Below, one piece after another: positions 8,306 to 18,437 of a stretch of DNA of 64,000 nt (positions are counted from its first letter, which is position 1; the number at the start of each line of letters is the position of its first letter). The position numbers were made by a program, and so were the translations under genes. Source of the stretch: Pseudomonas tohonis (GTDB lineage Bacteria; Pseudomonadota; Gammaproteobacteria; Pseudomonadales; Pseudomonadaceae); NCBI RefSeq assembly GCF_012767755.2, contig NZ_AP023189.1, positions 4,962,001 through 5,026,000 on the forward strand, given 5' to 3'. The notes beneath the pieces are model-generated. The model searched no databases. It was not told where the DNA came from and worked only from the letters and a program-made list of their open reading frames with translations.

Positions 8306-8557
8306 TCAGGCCTTGCGCAGCCAGTAGCGATAGGTGCCGCCCTGCTCTTCCTCGTGCAGCAGCATGTGGCCGGCGAGGCGGGCGAAGGCACGGAAATCGC
8401 GTTGCGAACCGGCATCGGTGGCAGTGACCTTGAGTACCGCGCCGCTGGGCAGACGGTTGAGTTCCAGCTTGGCCTTGAGCAGCGGCAACGGGCAGTTCAG
8501 CCCGCTGGCATCCAGCTCGGCGTCGAAGGTATCGGGACGGCCGGCGGCGTCAGTCAT
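8306..8557 (-). CDS. TusA/SirA-family sulfur-carrier protein
   Basis: An 83-residue protein with the family motif LNCPLPLLKAK. C22 of CPxP is the persulfide-carrying Cys. TusA proteins relay sulfur for tRNA thiolation or molybdenum cofactor work. The P. aeruginosa gene at this position (PA1006, recalled) has been linked to molybdenum homeostasis and nitrate respiration. It is divergent from the BepA-like gene and lies upstream of the permease, possibly in one transcript. Confidence 0.88.
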   Translation of the reverse strand: MTDAAGRPDTFDAELDASGLNCPLPLLKAKLELNRLPSGAVLKVTATDAGSQRDFRAFARLAGHMLLHEEEQGGTYRYWLRKA

Positions 8558-8662
8558 GAGTGTTCTCCAGGAGGGCGCCTAGGATACAGAAGCCCGCACA
8601 ACCCTGGCCAGCCGACCGGGCAGGAGGCTACAGTTAGCGCTTTGCCGACAAGAGCCCTGTGC

Positions 8663-10096
8663 ATGAATCCGCTGCGCCCCACTCTGCTGACGCTTGCCTG
8701 CCTCCTCGCATCGCCCGTGATGGCCGATGACCTGCCGTCCCTCGGCGACTCCAGTTCGGCCATCGTCTCTCCGGAGCAGGAACACCAGCTGGGCCGCGCC
8801 TGGCTGAGCCTGTTGCGCGGCCAGGTGGAGCAACTCTCGGACCCGCAGCTCAAGGACTACGTCGAGACCAGCGTCTACCGCCTGGCCGAGACCAGCCAGC
8901 TGCAGGACCGCCGCCTGGAATTCGTGCTGCTCAAGAGCCCTCAGCTCAACGCCTTCGCCGCCCCGGGCGGGATAGTCGGGGTCAACGGCGGCCTGTTCCT
9001 CTATGCCCCCAACGAAGCCGAATACGCCTCGGTGCTGGCCCACGAACTGGCGCACCTTTCGCAGCGCCACTTCGCGCGCGGCATCGAAGCCCAGCAACGC
9101 ATGCAGATCCCGGTGATGGCGGCGATGCTCGCCGGCATCGTCGCGGCGGCGGCCGGCGCCGGTGACGCGGGCATGGCGGCGATCATGTCGACCCAGGCCG
9201 CGGCGATCCAGGAGCAACGTCGCTTCTCCCGCCAGAACGAACAGGAAGCTGACCGCATCGGCCTGCTCAACCTGGAGAAGGCCGGCTACGACCCCCGGGC
9301 CATGCCGAACATGTTCGAGCGCTTGATGCGCCAGTACCGCTACGACTCCAAGCCGCCGGAATTCCTCCTCACCCACCCGGTCACCGAGTCGCGTATCGCC
9401 GACACCCGCAACCGCGCCGAACAGCTGCCGCCGGGCGGCGTCGAGAACAGCCTGCGCTACCAGTTGATGCGCGCCCGCGTGCAGCTGATGTTCGAGGAGA
9501 CCCCGGGGATCTCGGCCAAGCGCTTCCGCGCCCAGCTCGATGCCGATCCCAAGCTGGATGCCGCGCGCTACGGCCTGGCCATCGCGCAGATCAAGAACGG
9601 GCAGCTCAACGAAGCACGCGAAGCCCTTGCGCAGCTGCTGGCCAAGGCCCCCAACGAGATCGTCTACAACCTGGCCCAGGTCGACCTGGACATCACCGCC
9701 AACCGCCTGCAGGACGCCCAGCAACGCGTCGACCGGCTGCTCGGCCTGTACCCCAACAACTACCCGCTCAAGCAGGCGCGCAGCGACCTGATGCTCAAGC
9801 TGAACAAGCCTCAGGAAGCGGAGAAGATCCTCGACGGCCTGATCAAGAGCCGCCCCAACGATCCGGACGTCTGGTACCAGGTGGCCGAGGTGCGTGGCCT
9901 CGCCGGCAACACCATCGGCCTGCACCAGGCGCGCGCGGAGTTCTTCGCCCTGGTCGGTGACTACGACCAGGCCATCGAGCAGCTGGATTTCGCCAAGCGC
10001 CGCGCGACCAACAACTTCCCGCTCGCCTCGCGCATCGATGCACGCCAGCAGGAAATGATCGAGCAGCAGAAGACCATCAAGAAGATGATGCGCTGA
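8663..10096 (+). CDS. Periplasmic M48 metalloprotease with TPRs (BepA-like)
   Basis: A 477-residue protein with a signal peptide ending about residue 21 (SPVMA-DD), the zinc motif HELAH at 127-131 and a downstream EQEADRIG carrying the third zinc ligand. A C-terminal TPR region follows (about 300-470). This is the BepA/YfgC layout, a protease-chaperone that helps LptD assembly or clears stalled outer-membrane proteins. ATG 8663 starts the signal peptide; the frame is open far upstream but that part is not secretory. A terminator follows 16 bases after the stop. Confidence 0.92.
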   Translation: MNPLRPTLLTLACLLASPVMADDLPSLGDSSSAIVSPEQEHQLGRAWLSLLRGQVEQLSDPQLKDYVETSVYRLAETSQLQDRRLEFVLLKSPQLNAFAAPGGIVGVNGGLFLYAPNEAEYASVLAHELAHLSQRHFARGIEAQQRMQIPVMAAMLAGIVAAAAGAGDAGMAAIMSTQAAAIQEQRRFSRQNEQEADRIGLLNLEKAGYDPRAMPNMFERLMRQYRYDSKPPEFLLTHPVTESRIADTRNRAEQLPPGGVENSLRYQLMRARVQLMFEETPGISAKRFRAQLDADPKLDAARYGLAIAQIKNGQLNEAREALAQLLAKAPNEIVYNLAQVDLDITANRLQDAQQRVDRLLGLYPNNYPLKQARSDLMLKLNKPQEAEKILDGLIKSRPNDPDVWYQVAEVRGLAGNTIGLHQARAEFFALVGDYDQAIEQLDFAKRRATNNFPLASRIDARQQEMIEQQKTIKKMMR

Positions 10097-10112
10097 CGAA
10101 AGCCGCCCATGA

Positions 10113-10140
10113 AAAAGCCCGGACATGTCCGGGCTTTTTT
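10113..10140 (+). terminator. Terminator between bepA-like and nadA
   Basis: AAAGCCCGGACATGTCCGGGCTTTTTTT is a near-perfect palindrome with a T run on both strands. It probably works for both converging genes. Confidence 0.92.
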
Positions 10141-10152
10141 TGTGCGTGCCGA

Positions 10153-11211
10153 TCAGGCGTTGCCGGCGAGCTTCAACCGCGCAGCCTGGGTGAAGTCGAG
10201 CATGCGCTTGAGCGGCTTGACCGCGCGCGGCACCAGCGCGGCATCGACGAATATCTCGTTGCTGCCCTCGCGCAGGCACTGCAGGGTGCGTTCTAGGGTG
10301 TTCATGGCCATCCAGGGGCAGTGCGCGCAACTGCGGCAGGCCGCCCCATTGCCGGCGGTGGGCGCCTCGATGAACTGCTTGTCCGGGCACAGCTGCTGCA
10401 TCTTGTAGAAGATGCCGCGATCGGTAGCGACAATGAACATTTTGTTCGGCAGCGTCTGCGCAGCCTTGATCAATTGGCTGGTGGAGCCCACCGCATCGGC
10501 GAGTTCGATGACCGCCTCGGGCGATTCCGGATGGACCAGGATGGCTGCCTCCGGATAGAGCGCCTTCATGTCTTCGAGCTGCTTGGCCTTGAACTCCTCG
10601 TGAACGATGCAGGCACCGTCCCAGAGCAGCATGTCGGCACCGGTCTCGCGCTGGATGTAGCGTCCCAGGTGCTGGTCCGGCGCCCAGATGATCTTCTCGC
10701 CGTTGTCCATCAGGCTCTCGACGATCTCCAGCGCGCAGCTGGAGGTCACCACCCAGTCGGCCCTCGCCTTCACCGCCGCGGAGGTATTGGCATAGACGAC
10801 GACGGTACGCTCCGGGTGCTGGTCGCAGAATGCCGAGAACTCATCCACCGGGCAGCCCAGGTCCAGGGAGCAGGTCGCTTCCAGGGTCGGCATCAGCACG
10901 CGCTTCTCGGGGTTGAGGATCTTCGCGGTCTCGCCCATGAAGCGTACGCCGGCCACCAGGACCGTCTGCGCCTCGTGCTGGTTGCCGAAGCGGGCCATCT
11001 CCAGGGAATCGGACACGCAACCGCCGGTCTCCTCGGCCAGGGTCTGGATCACCGGATCGCAATAGTAGTGGGCCACCAGAACGGCGTTCTGCGCCTTCAG
11101 TTCGGCTGCGATCTGCGCCCGGAGCTGCGCCTCTTCATCGGCAGTCAGTTGCCGGGGCTGCTTCGCGGCGAGATGGGCCTGGACGAGAAAACGTTCGGAG
11201 AGATGGGACAT
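10153..11211 (-). CDS. nadA: Quinolinate synthase A
   Basis: A 352-residue [4Fe-4S] enzyme that condenses iminoaspartate with dihydroxyacetone phosphate in NAD synthesis. Likely cluster ligands are C114 (EATCSLD), C201 (GACIVHEE) and C298 in the CRSCAHC segment, matching the three ligands of E. coli NadA. Substrate-binding motifs AHYYCDP and [10 protein letters not shown] are present. It is followed upstream by tRNA-Lys and queC, with none of the pqs genes that lie here in P. aeruginosa. Confidence 0.97.
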   Translation of the reverse strand: MSHLSERFLVQAHLAAKQPRQLTADEEAQLRAQIAAELKAQNAVLVAHYYCDPVIQTLAEETGGCVSDSLEMARFGNQHEAQTVLVAGVRFMGETAKILNPEKRVLMPTLEATCSLDLGCPVDEFSAFCDQHPERTVVVYANTSAAVKARADWVVTSSCALEIVESLMDNGEKIIWAPDQHLGRYIQRETGADMLLWDGACIVHEEFKAKQLEDMKALYPEAAILVHPESPEAVIELADAVGSTSQLIKAAQTLPNKMFIVATDRGIFYKMQQLCPDKQFIEAPTAGNGAACRSCAHCPWMAMNTLERTLQCLREGSNEIFVDAALVPRAVKPLKRMLDFTQAARLKLAGNA

Positions 11212-11386
11212 GTCTGCTGGACCTGCGAGCGCGTTGCGCGAAAGCCTGTTGGGTCACCGCCCGCCGGGCCAGGGGCCACGCGGATCGGGGCGCGGATGAT
11301 AACGTAGATTAACGCCATTGGGCATGGCAGCGGGAGGGGCTGCGCCCTCCGCGGTCACCGCGCTCGACTTTCCTGCGGACAAACGA

Positions 11387-11416
11387 AAGCGGGAAGACCT
11401 TTCGATCTTCCCGCTT
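11387..11416 (-). terminator. Hairpin downstream of tRNA-Lys
   Basis: AAGCGGGAAGA and TCTTCCCGCTT form an 11-bp perfect stem with an 8-base loop. It begins 26 bases after the tRNA 3' end on the minus strand and is followed by TTCGTTTG. Confidence 0.8.
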
Positions 11417-11441
11417 CCGTTGCTCCTCGCGGAGCCCTGTA

Positions 11442-11517
11442 TGGTGGGTCGTGTAGGATTCGAACCTACGACCAATTGGTTAAAAGCCAACTGCTCTACC
11501 GACTGAGCTAACGACCC
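11442..11517 (-). tRNA. tRNA-Lys(UUU)
   Basis: A 76-nt tRNA from 11517 to an encoded CCA at 11444-11442. The acceptor stem GGGTCGT pairs with ACGACCC, the anticodon loop CTTTTAA carries TTT, and the T-loop is GTTCGAATC. In P. aeruginosa the matching tRNA-Lys is a well known island integration site. No integrase lies beside it here. Confidence 0.96.
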
Positions 11518-11575
11518 GACGCGGAGCGCATAATACTGATTTTATTCAGGAATTCAACACCCCACCGTAAAAAAA

Positions 11576-12250
11576 TCAGAAATATCTCGTAGGATCCTGC
11601 ACGCCAGCGGCCGCGAAGCCATCCGCACGTAGCCTGCAGCTGTCGCATTTGCGGCAGGCGCGGCCCTCGTCATCGGCCTGGTAGCAGGACACCGTCAAAG
11701 CGTAGTCGACCCCGAGCCTGACGCCCGCCTGGACGATCTGCGCCTTGCTGAGGTTCTGCAATGGCGCCTGCATGCGGAAGCCATCACCCTCCACGCCAGC
11801 CTTGGTCGCCAGGTTGGCCATGCGCTCGAAGGCCTCGACGAACTCGGGGCGGCAATCCGGGTAGCCGGAGTAATCCACCGCGTTGACGCCGATGAAGATA
11901 TCCCGCGCACCGAGCACTTCCGCCCAGCCCAGGGCGAGGGACAGGAATACGGTGTTGCGCGCCGGCACGTAGGTGACCGGGATGCCTTCGGTAGGCGCCT
12001 CCGGCACGGCGATGCTGCTGTCGGTCAGGGCCGAGCCGCCGATGCCATTCAGGTCGAGACCGATGACCTTGTGCTCCACCACGCCCAGTTGCCTGGCTAC
12101 GCGCTCGGCCGCCTGCAGCTCGGCACGATGACGCTGGCCGTAGTCGAAGCTCATGGTGTAGCAGGCGTAGCCTTCGGCACGTGCCATGGCCACGACCGTG
12201 GCGGAGTCCAGGCCGCCGGAGAGGAGGATTACCGCTTTCTTGTCGCTCAT
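11576..12250 (-). CDS. queC: 7-cyano-7-deazaguanine synthase
   Basis: A 224-residue ATP-dependent enzyme converting 7-carboxy-7-deazaguanine to preQ0 in queuosine synthesis. Visible features are the PP-loop [10 protein letters not shown] near the N-terminus and a C-terminal zinc site with four Cys (SCYQ... then CRKCDSC). It starts one base after the queE stop, so the two are coupled. Length and motifs match the family fully. Confidence 0.97.
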   Translation of the reverse strand: MSDKKAVILLSGGLDSATVVAMARAEGYACYTMSFDYGQRHRAELQAAERVARQLGVVEHKVIGLDLNGIGGSALTDSSIAVPEAPTEGIPVTYVPARNTVFLSLALGWAEVLGARDIFIGVNAVDYSGYPDCRPEFVEAFERMANLATKAGVEGDGFRMQAPLQNLSKAQIVQAGVRLGVDYALTVSCYQADDEGRACRKCDSCRLRADGFAAAGVQDPTRYF

Positions 12251-12251
12251 A

Positions 12252-12899
12252 TCAGTGTCCCGGCTCGTCGTTCCAGAGAATCTTGTGCAATTGCAGCTGC
12301 AGCCGTACCGGCAGGTTGTCGGCCACTATCCAGTCCGCGAGGTTCCGCGCGCTCACCTGCTGGTGGCTGGGCGAGAACAGCACCTCACCCGCGCGTTGCT
12401 CCAGCCGGTACTCGATCAGCTTGGAGACGGCCCAGTCGTAATCCTCGCGGGAGCAGATGACGAACTTCACCTGGTCGTTGCGGGTCAGCTGGGCGATGTT
12501 CTCGTAGCGATTGCGGGCAAGCTCGGCGGAGCCTGGCGTCTTCAGGTCGACGACACGGCTGACGCGCGTATCCACGGCCGAGATGTCCAGGGCGCCGCTG
12601 GTTTCCAGCGACACCTCGTAGCCGGCGTCGCAGAGCCGTTGCAGAAGCGGGATGCAGTTGGGCTGCGCCAGCGGCTCGCCGCCCGTCACACAGACGTAGC
12701 GGGGCTTGTAGGCAGCCACCTGGGCGAGGATGTCATCCAGGGTGTGGAGCTGGCCGCCATTGAAGGCATAGGCGGTGTCGCAATACTGGCAGCGCAGGGG
12801 ACAGCCGGTCAGGCGCACGAATACCGTCGGCAAGCCGGTGGTACGCGTCTCCCCCTGCAGCGAGTAGAAGATCTCGGTCAGTCGCAGGGTCTGTTGCAT
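12252..12899 (-). CDS. queE: 7-carboxy-7-deazaguanine synthase
   Basis: A 215-residue radical-SAM enzyme acting just before QueC. The cluster motif is [10 protein letters not shown] (CxxxCxxC), and the SAM-binding GGEPLAQP follows. I chose ATG 12899 ([13 protein letters not shown]), which aligns with known QueE starts. The frame is open further upstream (to 13241) but that part overlaps cpoB and lacks similarity. It follows the Tol-Pal genes on the same strand, as in other pseudomonads. Confidence 0.95.
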   Translation of the reverse strand: MQQTLRLTEIFYSLQGETRTTGLPTVFVRLTGCPLRCQYCDTAYAFNGGQLHTLDDILAQVAAYKPRYVCVTGGEPLAQPNCIPLLQRLCDAGYEVSLETSGALDISAVDTRVSRVVDLKTPGSAELARNRYENIAQLTRNDQVKFVICSREDYDWAVSKLIEYRLEQRAGEVLFSPSHQQVSARNLADWIVADNLPVRLQLQLHKILWNDEPGH

Positions 12900-12981
12900 A
12901 GGGGCCACGGGCGTAACGGCTAAACAGGCCATCCGCCTCCGTTGCTGGAAGAAGAATAAGAGGGCGGCGATTCTAACGAAA

Positions 12982-13004
12982 AAACCCGCGACAAGCGCGG
13001 GTTT
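12982..13004 (-). terminator. Terminator after cpoB
   Basis: AAACCCGCG-ACAAG-CGCGGGTTT forms a 9-bp stem. On the minus strand it is followed by TTCGTTAG. It lies between the end of cpoB and queE and suggests partial or full termination of the tol-pal transcript. Confidence 0.75.
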
Positions 13005-13026
13005 CTCGATGCTCGGAGGCCGTGGA

Positions 13027-13848
13027 TCAGGGCAGGCGCTGGAGATCCCGCTGCGCCAGCTGGGCGGCGGAGCTGCCCGGGTACTGTGCGACGACCTGCT
13101 TGAGGATGCCCTTGGCCTTGTCGGTATTGCCCAGGCGCTGCTCGACGTCGGCGAGCTTGTAGAGGGAATCCGGCACCTTGGCGTGCTGCGGATAGACCTG
13201 GCTGACCTTGGCGAAAGCCTGGCCGGCGCCCTGCAGATCACCCTTGGCGAGATTGACTTCGCCCAGCCAGTATTGCGCGTTGCCGGCGTACTGGCTGCTG
13301 GGGTACTTGCGCAGGAATGCGCCGAAAGCCTGGCTGGCCTTGTCGAAGTCCTTGGCCTTGATCAGGTCGAAGGCAGCGTCGTAGTAGAGCTTTTCCTTCG
13401 CCGGATCGCCCGGTTCGGTGCTGGCGGCCGGCTGCTGGGCCGGTGCCGAGGGGGTGCCGGCGGCGTTGATCGCGCCATCGGCAGGGGAATTCTGTTGTGC
13501 GGCTGGTGCGCCCGCTGCGCCCGCATTCAAGCGGCTGTCCAGATCCTGATAGCGCTCCAGCGACTCGCGCTTGAGCTGCTCGATCTGGTTCTGCTGTTCT
13601 TCCACCATCCCACGCAGGCGGGCGGTCTCTTCCTGCATCTGCTGCAGTTGCATAAACAGCTCGCCTTGCGCGGACACCGGGGCCGAAGCCCCGGATCCGG
13701 CATAGGCGCCAGTCGTGCCATAACCAGCGGGCGGGTAACTGTTGCCGTAACCGGCATCGTTTCCGTCCACCACGGGAACCTCAGCAAAGGCAGCCAGGGG
13801 CAGGCTGCTGAGGGCCAATACAGTCAAAGCACGACGGCACTTACGCAT
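13027..13848 (-). CDS. cpoB: Tol-Pal coordinator CpoB (YbgF)
   Basis: A 273-residue periplasmic protein with a signal peptide (ALSSLPLAAFA). A coiled-coil segment lies at about 60-105 (LFMQLQQMQEETARLRGMVE), then an Ala/Pro-rich linker, then a TPR domain (about 145-270, repeated YWLGE and LADVEQRLG units). In E. coli CpoB links Tol-Pal to PBP1B during constriction. It is the last gene of the tol-pal run, six bases after pal. Confidence 0.93.
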   Translation of the reverse strand: MRKCRRALTVLALSSLPLAAFAEVPVVDGNDAGYGNSYPPAGYGTTGAYAGSGASAPVSAQGELFMQLQQMQEETARLRGMVEEQQNQIEQLKRESLERYQDLDSRLNAGAAGAPAAQQNSPADGAINAAGTPSAPAQQPAASTEPGDPAKEKLYYDAAFDLIKAKDFDKASQAFGAFLRKYPSSQYAGNAQYWLGEVNLAKGDLQGAGQAFAKVSQVYPQHAKVPDSLYKLADVEQRLGNTDKAKGILKQVVAQYPGSSAAQLAQRDLQRLP

Positions 13849-13854
13849 ATCGAA

Positions 13855-14352
13855 TTACTTACGCAGTTCGACGCGACGGTTCTGAGCCCAGGACTGCTCG
13901 TCGTTGCCAGTGGCAACCGGACGCTCTTCGCCGTAGGAAACCAGCTCCAGCTGAGCCGGGGAAACGCCCTGCAGAACCAGGTAGCGCTGAACGGCCTTGG
14001 CACGACGCTCGCCCAGAGCCATGTTGTACTCGCGGGTGCCGCGCTCGTCGGTGTGGCCTTCCAGAACGACGCGAGCGCCGTTGCCTTTCAGGTCCTTGGC
14101 GTGTACGTCCAGAGCGCGCATGGCTTCCGGCTTCAGGTCGGAGCTGTCGTACTCGAAGTAGAAGGTGGTGATGGCGCGCAGAGCGGCTTCTTCGCTCAGG
14201 CTGCCGTCAACACCGCTGTTGCCGCTGTTGTAGCCAGCGTTCGGGTCTACAGCGCCCTGACCGGAATCGTCGCCGCCCTTGGAGGAGCAACCAACTGCAA
14301 CAGCCATGGCCAGAGCCAGAGCAGCGAACTTACCGAATTTGATCATTTCCAT
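13855..14352 (-). CDS. pal: Peptidoglycan-associated lipoprotein Pal (OprL)
   Basis: A 165-residue lipoprotein almost identical in my recollection to P. aeruginosa OprL: start [16 protein letters not shown], lipobox ending AVGC, a Gly/Asn-rich linker, then an OmpA-like domain with [12 protein letters not shown] and RRVELRK. It anchors the outer membrane to peptidoglycan and contacts TolB. ATG 14352 is seven bases from AGGAG; the ATG directly before it at 14355 is also possible. Confidence 0.97.
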   Translation of the reverse strand: MEMIKFGKFAALALAMAVAVGCSSKGGDDSGQGAVDPNAGYNSGNSGVDGSLSEEAALRAITTFYFEYDSSDLKPEAMRALDVHAKDLKGNGARVVLEGHTDERGTREYNMALGERRAKAVQRYLVLQGVSPAQLELVSYGEERPVATGNDEQSWAQNRRVELRK

Positions 14353-14407
14353 CATGTAACTCCTAATGAGCCCCAGTGTGTTTAGCAAAACAAAAGTGGA
14401 TACCGCG

Positions 14408-15709
14408 TCAGTTCAGGTACGGCGACCAGGACGGTTCGCGGATATCGCCTTGAACGGTTGGAATCGGGAGTCGCACGCGCCCGTTTGTGGACACGAGCAT
14501 CAGCACTCCCCGGCCCTGCTGGCGGGTGGCGTAGATTAGCATGGTGCCGTTTGGCGCAACAGTGGGCGAGTCATCCAGAGTGGTGCCGGAAAGGATGCGC
14601 GGAGCACCGCCACGGACCAGGTCCAAAGCCGCCACCTTGAAGTTGGTGAAGCCGTCCTGGCGATGGATCATCACCAGGGTCTTCTCGTCAGCCGAGAGCT
14701 TCGGGTTGGCGTTGTAGTTGCCGACGAAGGTCACGCGCTGCGGCTCGCCGCCATTGATATTGGTCTTGTAGATCTGCGGCTTGCCGGCACGATCCGAGGT
14801 GAAATAGATGGTCTGGCCATCTGCGCCCCAGAAAGGTTCGGTGTCGATCGCCATGTGGTTGGTGACGCGGCGCAGCTGGCGGCTGCCCAGGTCCATCACG
14901 TAGATCTCCGGGTTGCCGTCCTTGGACAGCACGAACGCCAGGCGATTGCCTTCCGGCGACCAGGCCGGCGCGCCGTTCAGGCCCTCGAAATTGGTGATCT
15001 GCTCACGGCGACCGGTGTCGATGTGCTGGATGAAGATACGCGGGCGCTTCTGCTCGAAGGAGACATAGGCGATGCGGCGGCCATCCGGTGCGTAGCGCGG
15101 CGACAGGATCGGCTCACGGGATTGCAGCAGGGTCACGGCGCGCTGGCCGTCGTAGTCCGAGCGCTGCAGGGTGTAGCGGGTGTTGTTCACCGAGAAACGC
15201 TCGGCGGTCACGTAGAGCATACGGGTGGAGAACGCACCCTTCACGCCGGTGAGCTTCTCGAAGGACTGGTCGGCCACGTAGTGCGCCATGTCGCGCAGCT
15301 GGTCGGTGGAGCCGCTGACGCTGCCGGCGAACACCTGCTGCTCGGTGGCGACGTTGAACAGGGCGAACTGCACCTGCAGGCGGCCGCCAGCCGGAGCAAT
15401 GTTGCCCACTAGCACGTACTGGGCGCCAAGGGCTTTCCAGTCGCGGTAGATCACTTCGCTGGCCTGGGTCGGCAAGCTGATCATGTTCTGCCGTGGGATG
15501 GGCTCGAAGTAGCCAGAGTTGCGCAGGTCATTGCCGATGATCTCGGACATGTCTTCGGGCAGGACGTTGCCGCCCTGCCAGCCGAAGGGCACTACGGCGA
15601 CGGGAACCGCGCGATCAGCGCCAGTGCGCACCAGAATGTTCTTTTCTTCGGCCTGAGCGACGCCAGCCAAGAAGAAAAGAGTTAACAGAACACCTTTAAG
15701 AATCTTCAT
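14408..15709 (-). CDS. tolB: Tol-Pal translocation protein TolB
   Basis: A 433-residue periplasmic beta-propeller protein with a signal peptide ([16 protein letters not shown]), an N-terminal domain, and repeated propeller motifs ([46 protein letters not shown]). It links TolA and Pal. The start region reads GTGATGAAG: GTG 15712 and ATG 15709 both overlap the tolA TGA. I prefer ATG 15709, though GTG has better spacing from GAGGA. Confidence 0.96.
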   Translation of the reverse strand: MKILKGVLLTLFFLAGVAQAEEKNILVRTGADRAVPVAVVPFGWQGGNVLPEDMSEIIGNDLRNSGYFEPIPRQNMISLPTQASEVIYRDWKALGAQYVLVGNIAPAGGRLQVQFALFNVATEQQVFAGSVSGSTDQLRDMAHYVADQSFEKLTGVKGAFSTRMLYVTAERFSVNNTRYTLQRSDYDGQRAVTLLQSREPILSPRYAPDGRRIAYVSFEQKRPRIFIQHIDTGRREQITNFEGLNGAPAWSPEGNRLAFVLSKDGNPEIYVMDLGSRQLRRVTNHMAIDTEPFWGADGQTIYFTSDRAGKPQIYKTNINGGEPQRVTFVGNYNANPKLSADEKTLVMIHRQDGFTNFKVAALDLVRGGAPRILSGTTLDDSPTVAPNGTMLIYATRQQGRGVLMLVSTNGRVRLPIPTVQGDIREPSWSPYLN

Positions 15710-16710
15710 CACAACGCTAGGTCCTCAGGCGTGAATGTCATCTTGAATGAACGATAGGGATTGAAGTCTGCGGGACTCATACCCTGCATCTCGGTTATAC
15801 GACCCACATTCTTCACTGCGCTGATGGCCGATTGGTCGAATGCCGAATCACCACTGGAGCGCGATATCGAAGCGTTGGTGATGGTGCCGTCCGGCAGCAT
15901 ATTGATCTGAACAACGACCGACATGCCATTGCGCGCCGACGGTGGCCTTGTCCACAACTCCGATACTCTAGAACGAATCAGGTCGTCATAATTACCCGCC
16001 GTCTTGTCACCCACCTCATCGGCCAGCGCTTGCTCGCGCTCTACCTTATCGGAGAGCAATTCGGCGAGCGCGGCAGCCTTCTTCTCATCATTCGATTTGC
16101 GCTTGGCCTCCTCCGCTGCCTTTTTCTTCGCGGCTTCGGCGGCGGCCTTCTTCTTCGCATCCTCGGCAGCCTTCTTCTTGGCGGCCTCGGCTGCAGCTTT
16201 CTTCTTCGCCTCTTCAGCGGCTTTCTTCTTGGCCTCGTCGGCAGCCTTTTTCTTGGCTTCCTCTTCCGCCTTCTTCTTGGCGATGTCGGCTTGCTGCTTC
16301 TTGGCTTCCTCGGCCTTCTTGGCGTCATCCGCCTTCTTCGCTTCGGCTGCCTCTTCCGCTTTTCGAGCTTCCTCGGCTTTCTTTTGTTCCGCCGCCTTGG
16401 CCGCAGCGACCTTCTGCTGCTCCAGCTTCTGCTGCTCGGCCTTCTTCTGCTCCATCTGTTCGGTTTCGTACTGCGGAGCGGCGGCCTTCTTGGCTTCGCC
16501 GGCGATCTTCTGGTTGGTCTGGGTGGTCGCCTGGCTCTGCGATTTCAGCTGATAGAGCGTAGCCTGCACGATCGGGCGCGCTGGCGGCAGTTCAGGGGTG
16601 AAGGCGAAGCTGACGAACAGCGTGCCGAAGATCAGCACGTGCAGGCCTATGGCCCAGACCGCGGGCCAGAAATAGCTTTCCGATGGGGAGCGTTCGCTCT
16701 GCTGCTGCAT
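15709..16710 (-). CDS. tolA: TolA energy-transducing protein
   Basis: A 333-residue protein with one N-terminal membrane helix (about 13-35, [20 protein letters not shown]), a very long Ala/Lys/Glu helical rod (about 85-215) and a folded C-terminal domain ([20 protein letters not shown]). It connects the TolQR motor to TolB and Pal. Its start overlaps the tolR stop by one base (TGATG) and its stop overlaps the tolB start. Confidence 0.96.
   Translation of the reverse strand: MQQQSERSPSESYFWPAVWAIGLHVLIFGTLFVSFAFTPELPPARPIVQATLYQLKSQSQATTQTNQKIAGEAKKAAAPQYETEQMEQKKAEQQKLEQQKVAAAKAAEQKKAEEARKAEEAAEAKKADDAKKAEEAKKQQADIAKKKAEEEAKKKAADEAKKKAAEEAKKKAAAEAAKKKAAEDAKKKAAAEAAKKKAAEEAKRKSNDEKKAAALAELLSDKVEREQALADEVGDKTAGNYDDLIRSRVSELWTRPPSARNGMSVVVQINMLPDGTITNASISRSSGDSAFDQSAISAVKNVGRITEMQGMSPADFNPYRSFKMTFTPEDLAL
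16075..16400 (-). repeat. Low-complexity Ala/Lys repeat inside tolA
   Basis: The rod region encodes many near-identical units of the type [17 protein letters not shown], giving imperfect DNA repeats of about 24-48 bases. This is normal for TolA, but length changes by slippage between strains are likely. Confidence 0.85.
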
Positions 16711-17168
16711 CAGGGCGCCTCGGTGATCAGCCCGACATTACCTACGCCGGCCTGCTGCAGGCCGCCCATGACGGCCATCACGGAGCCGTAGTCGACGGCC
16801 TTGTCGCCCCGGACGAAGACCTGGACCTTCTTACCCTGGCTGGTGTTCTGGCTCATGATCGCGGTGACAGCTTGCACCAGCTGCGGCAGCGTGCTGGACG
16901 TCTCGCTGGCCTTGCCCTGGTCCGGGTCCACTTCCTCGCCCATGTTCCAGTAGTAGCTCTTGTCGGCCTTGATCGAGATGGTCAGGACGCGGGAGTCGTT
17001 GTCCTGCGGCAGCGCCTCGCTGGACACCTTCGGCAAGTCGACCTTGACGCCCTGGTTGAGCATGGGCGCGGTCACCATGAAGATGACCAGCAGCACCAGC
17101 ATCACGTCGATGTAGGGCACCACGTTCATCTCGGCGACCGGCTTGCGTTTTTGGCGAATTCTGGCCAT
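16710..17168 (-). CDS. tolR: TolR inner-membrane protein
   Basis: A 152-residue ExbD/TolR family protein: cytoplasmic start (MARIRQKRKPVAEMNVVPYI), one membrane helix (DVMLVLLVIFMVTAPML) with the conserved Asp that carries protons, and a periplasmic domain. With TolQ it forms the proton-driven motor. It lies 34 bases after tolQ and overlaps tolA by one base. Confidence 0.96.
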   Translation of the reverse strand: MARIRQKRKPVAEMNVVPYIDVMLVLLVIFMVTAPMLNQGVKVDLPKVSSEALPQDNDSRVLTISIKADKSYYWNMGEEVDPDQGKASETSSTLPQLVQAVTAIMSQNTSQGKKVQVFVRGDKAVDYGSVMAVMGGLQQAGVGNVGLITEAP

Positions 17169-17202
17169 GGCGTGAAACCTGTCCTCTATGTGAACCTGCG
17201 TC

Positions 17203-17898
17203 TTATTCGTCGCTGGTGTGCACCTTGCGGTGCAGGATGGCCTGGAACTCGTCGGCGAAGGTGTAGTAGCGACCGATCAGGGTCTCGCCACGAGCGGAGA
17301 AGCGGTTGTACGCGATGACCGCCGGGATCGCCGCGAACAGGCCGATGGCGGTGGCGATCAGCGCTTCGGCGATGCCGGGAGCCACGGTGGCCAGGGTTGC
17401 CTGCTGCACCTGGGCGAGGCCACGGAAGGAGTTCATGATCCCCCAGACGGTACCGAACAGGCCGATGTAGGGGCTGGTGGAGCCGACGGTGGCGAGGAAC
17501 GGCAGGCTCTGCTCGAGCTTTTCTTCCTCACGGGAAATGGCGACGCGCATGGCACGGGCCACGCCTTCCATCACCGCATCCGGATCGACGCCGGGCTGCT
17601 GGCGCAGGCGGGAGAACTCCTTGAAGCCGGCGCGGAAGATCTGCTCGACGCCGGAATCCGGGTCGGGGTTGCTGCCGGCCTGGCGATACAGCTTGGACAG
17701 GTCGATGCCCGACCAGAAGCGCTCCTCGAACGTCTCGAGGGACTTCTTCGCCGCGCGCAGCAGGTTGCTGCGCTGGAAAATCATGATCCACGAGGTGACC
17801 GAAGCGGCCACCAGAGTGAGCATGACCAGTTGCACCACGATGCTGGCGTTGCTGATCAGGCTCCACATGGAGGTATGGTCGACGACGTTGGCTTCCAC
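17203..17898 (-). CDS. tolQ: TolQ inner-membrane motor protein
   Basis: A 231-residue MotA/TolQ/ExbB family protein with three membrane helices: about 17-38, 135-157 (STSPYIGLFGTVWGIMNSF) and 170-192 (VAPGIAEALIATAIGLFAAI). It energises TolA with TolR. It starts two bases after the ybgC stop, the usual ybgC-tolQRAB-pal-cpoB arrangement. Confidence 0.96.
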   Translation of the reverse strand: MEANVVDHTSMWSLISNASIVVQLVMLTLVAASVTSWIMIFQRSNLLRAAKKSLETFEERFWSGIDLSKLYRQAGSNPDPDSGVEQIFRAGFKEFSRLRQQPGVDPDAVMEGVARAMRVAISREEEKLEQSLPFLATVGSTSPYIGLFGTVWGIMNSFRGLAQVQQATLATVAPGIAEALIATAIGLFAAIPAVIAYNRFSARGETLIGRYYTFADEFQAILHRKVHTSDE

Positions 17899-17900
17899 GC

Positions 17901-18347
17901 TTAGTCTCCTGCAGGGGGTTGGCCCGGTACGGCGGCGAAGGCTGAACGCAGCGCTTCGGGGATCGCCCGGGGTTTCAAACTGTCGGCGCGCACACAGGCC
18001 ACCAGGAACTGCCCTTCACAGAGCAGCGCATCATCCATAGCCCGCCTCACCTGTTGACGAAAGCGCAGGCTGGCACGGTTCAATTCGATCACTTCGGCGC
18101 TGATGGTCAGCTCGTCGTCGAGCCTGGCGGGAGCGTGGTAACGCGCCTCGGCCGAATGCACGACGAAGAGCAGGTTCTCCCCCACCAGCTCGGACTGGGC
18201 AAAACCCAGGCTTCGCAGGCACTCGGTGCGAGCCCGCTCCATGAACTTGAGGTAGTTGACGTAATAGACGATGCCACCGGCATCGGTGTCTTCGTAATAG
18301 ACGCGGCTCCGATGCACGAAAGGCTGGGCCCCATTTTGCGCGCGCAT
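17901..18347 (-). CDS. ybgC: Tol-Pal associated acyl-CoA thioesterase
   Basis: A 148-residue hotdog-fold thioesterase. The catalytic-Asp motif is [19 protein letters not shown], and [11 protein letters not shown] follows. YbgC proteins hydrolyse short acyl-CoAs and associate with acyl carrier and phospholipid enzymes. It is the first gene of the tol-pal run, following an intergenic gap of about 90 bases after ruvB. Confidence 0.94.
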   Translation of the reverse strand: MRAQNGAQPFVHRSRVYYEDTDAGGIVYYVNYLKFMERARTECLRSLGFAQSELVGENLLFVVHSAEARYHAPARLDDELTISAEVIELNRASLRFRQQVRRAMDDALLCEGQFLVACVRADSLKPRAIPEALRSAFAAVPGQPPAGD

Positions 18348-18437
18348 ACTCTAGTGCTTACTCCAAAGGTTGCCAATCAGGCCGGACACTGTTTTTTCAC
18401 CCCCAGCGCCCGCCGCTCGGTTCGACAGCGATTTCCC

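Noticed and set aside
8579..10390. 603-codon open frame opposite the BepA-like gene
   Set aside because: Covers the antisense of a gene with signal peptide, HELAH and TPRs, and crosses a terminator.
16075..16400. Regular repeats, considered as a CRISPR or tandem array
   Set aside because: The units are coding, have no unique spacers, and make the normal helical rod of TolA.
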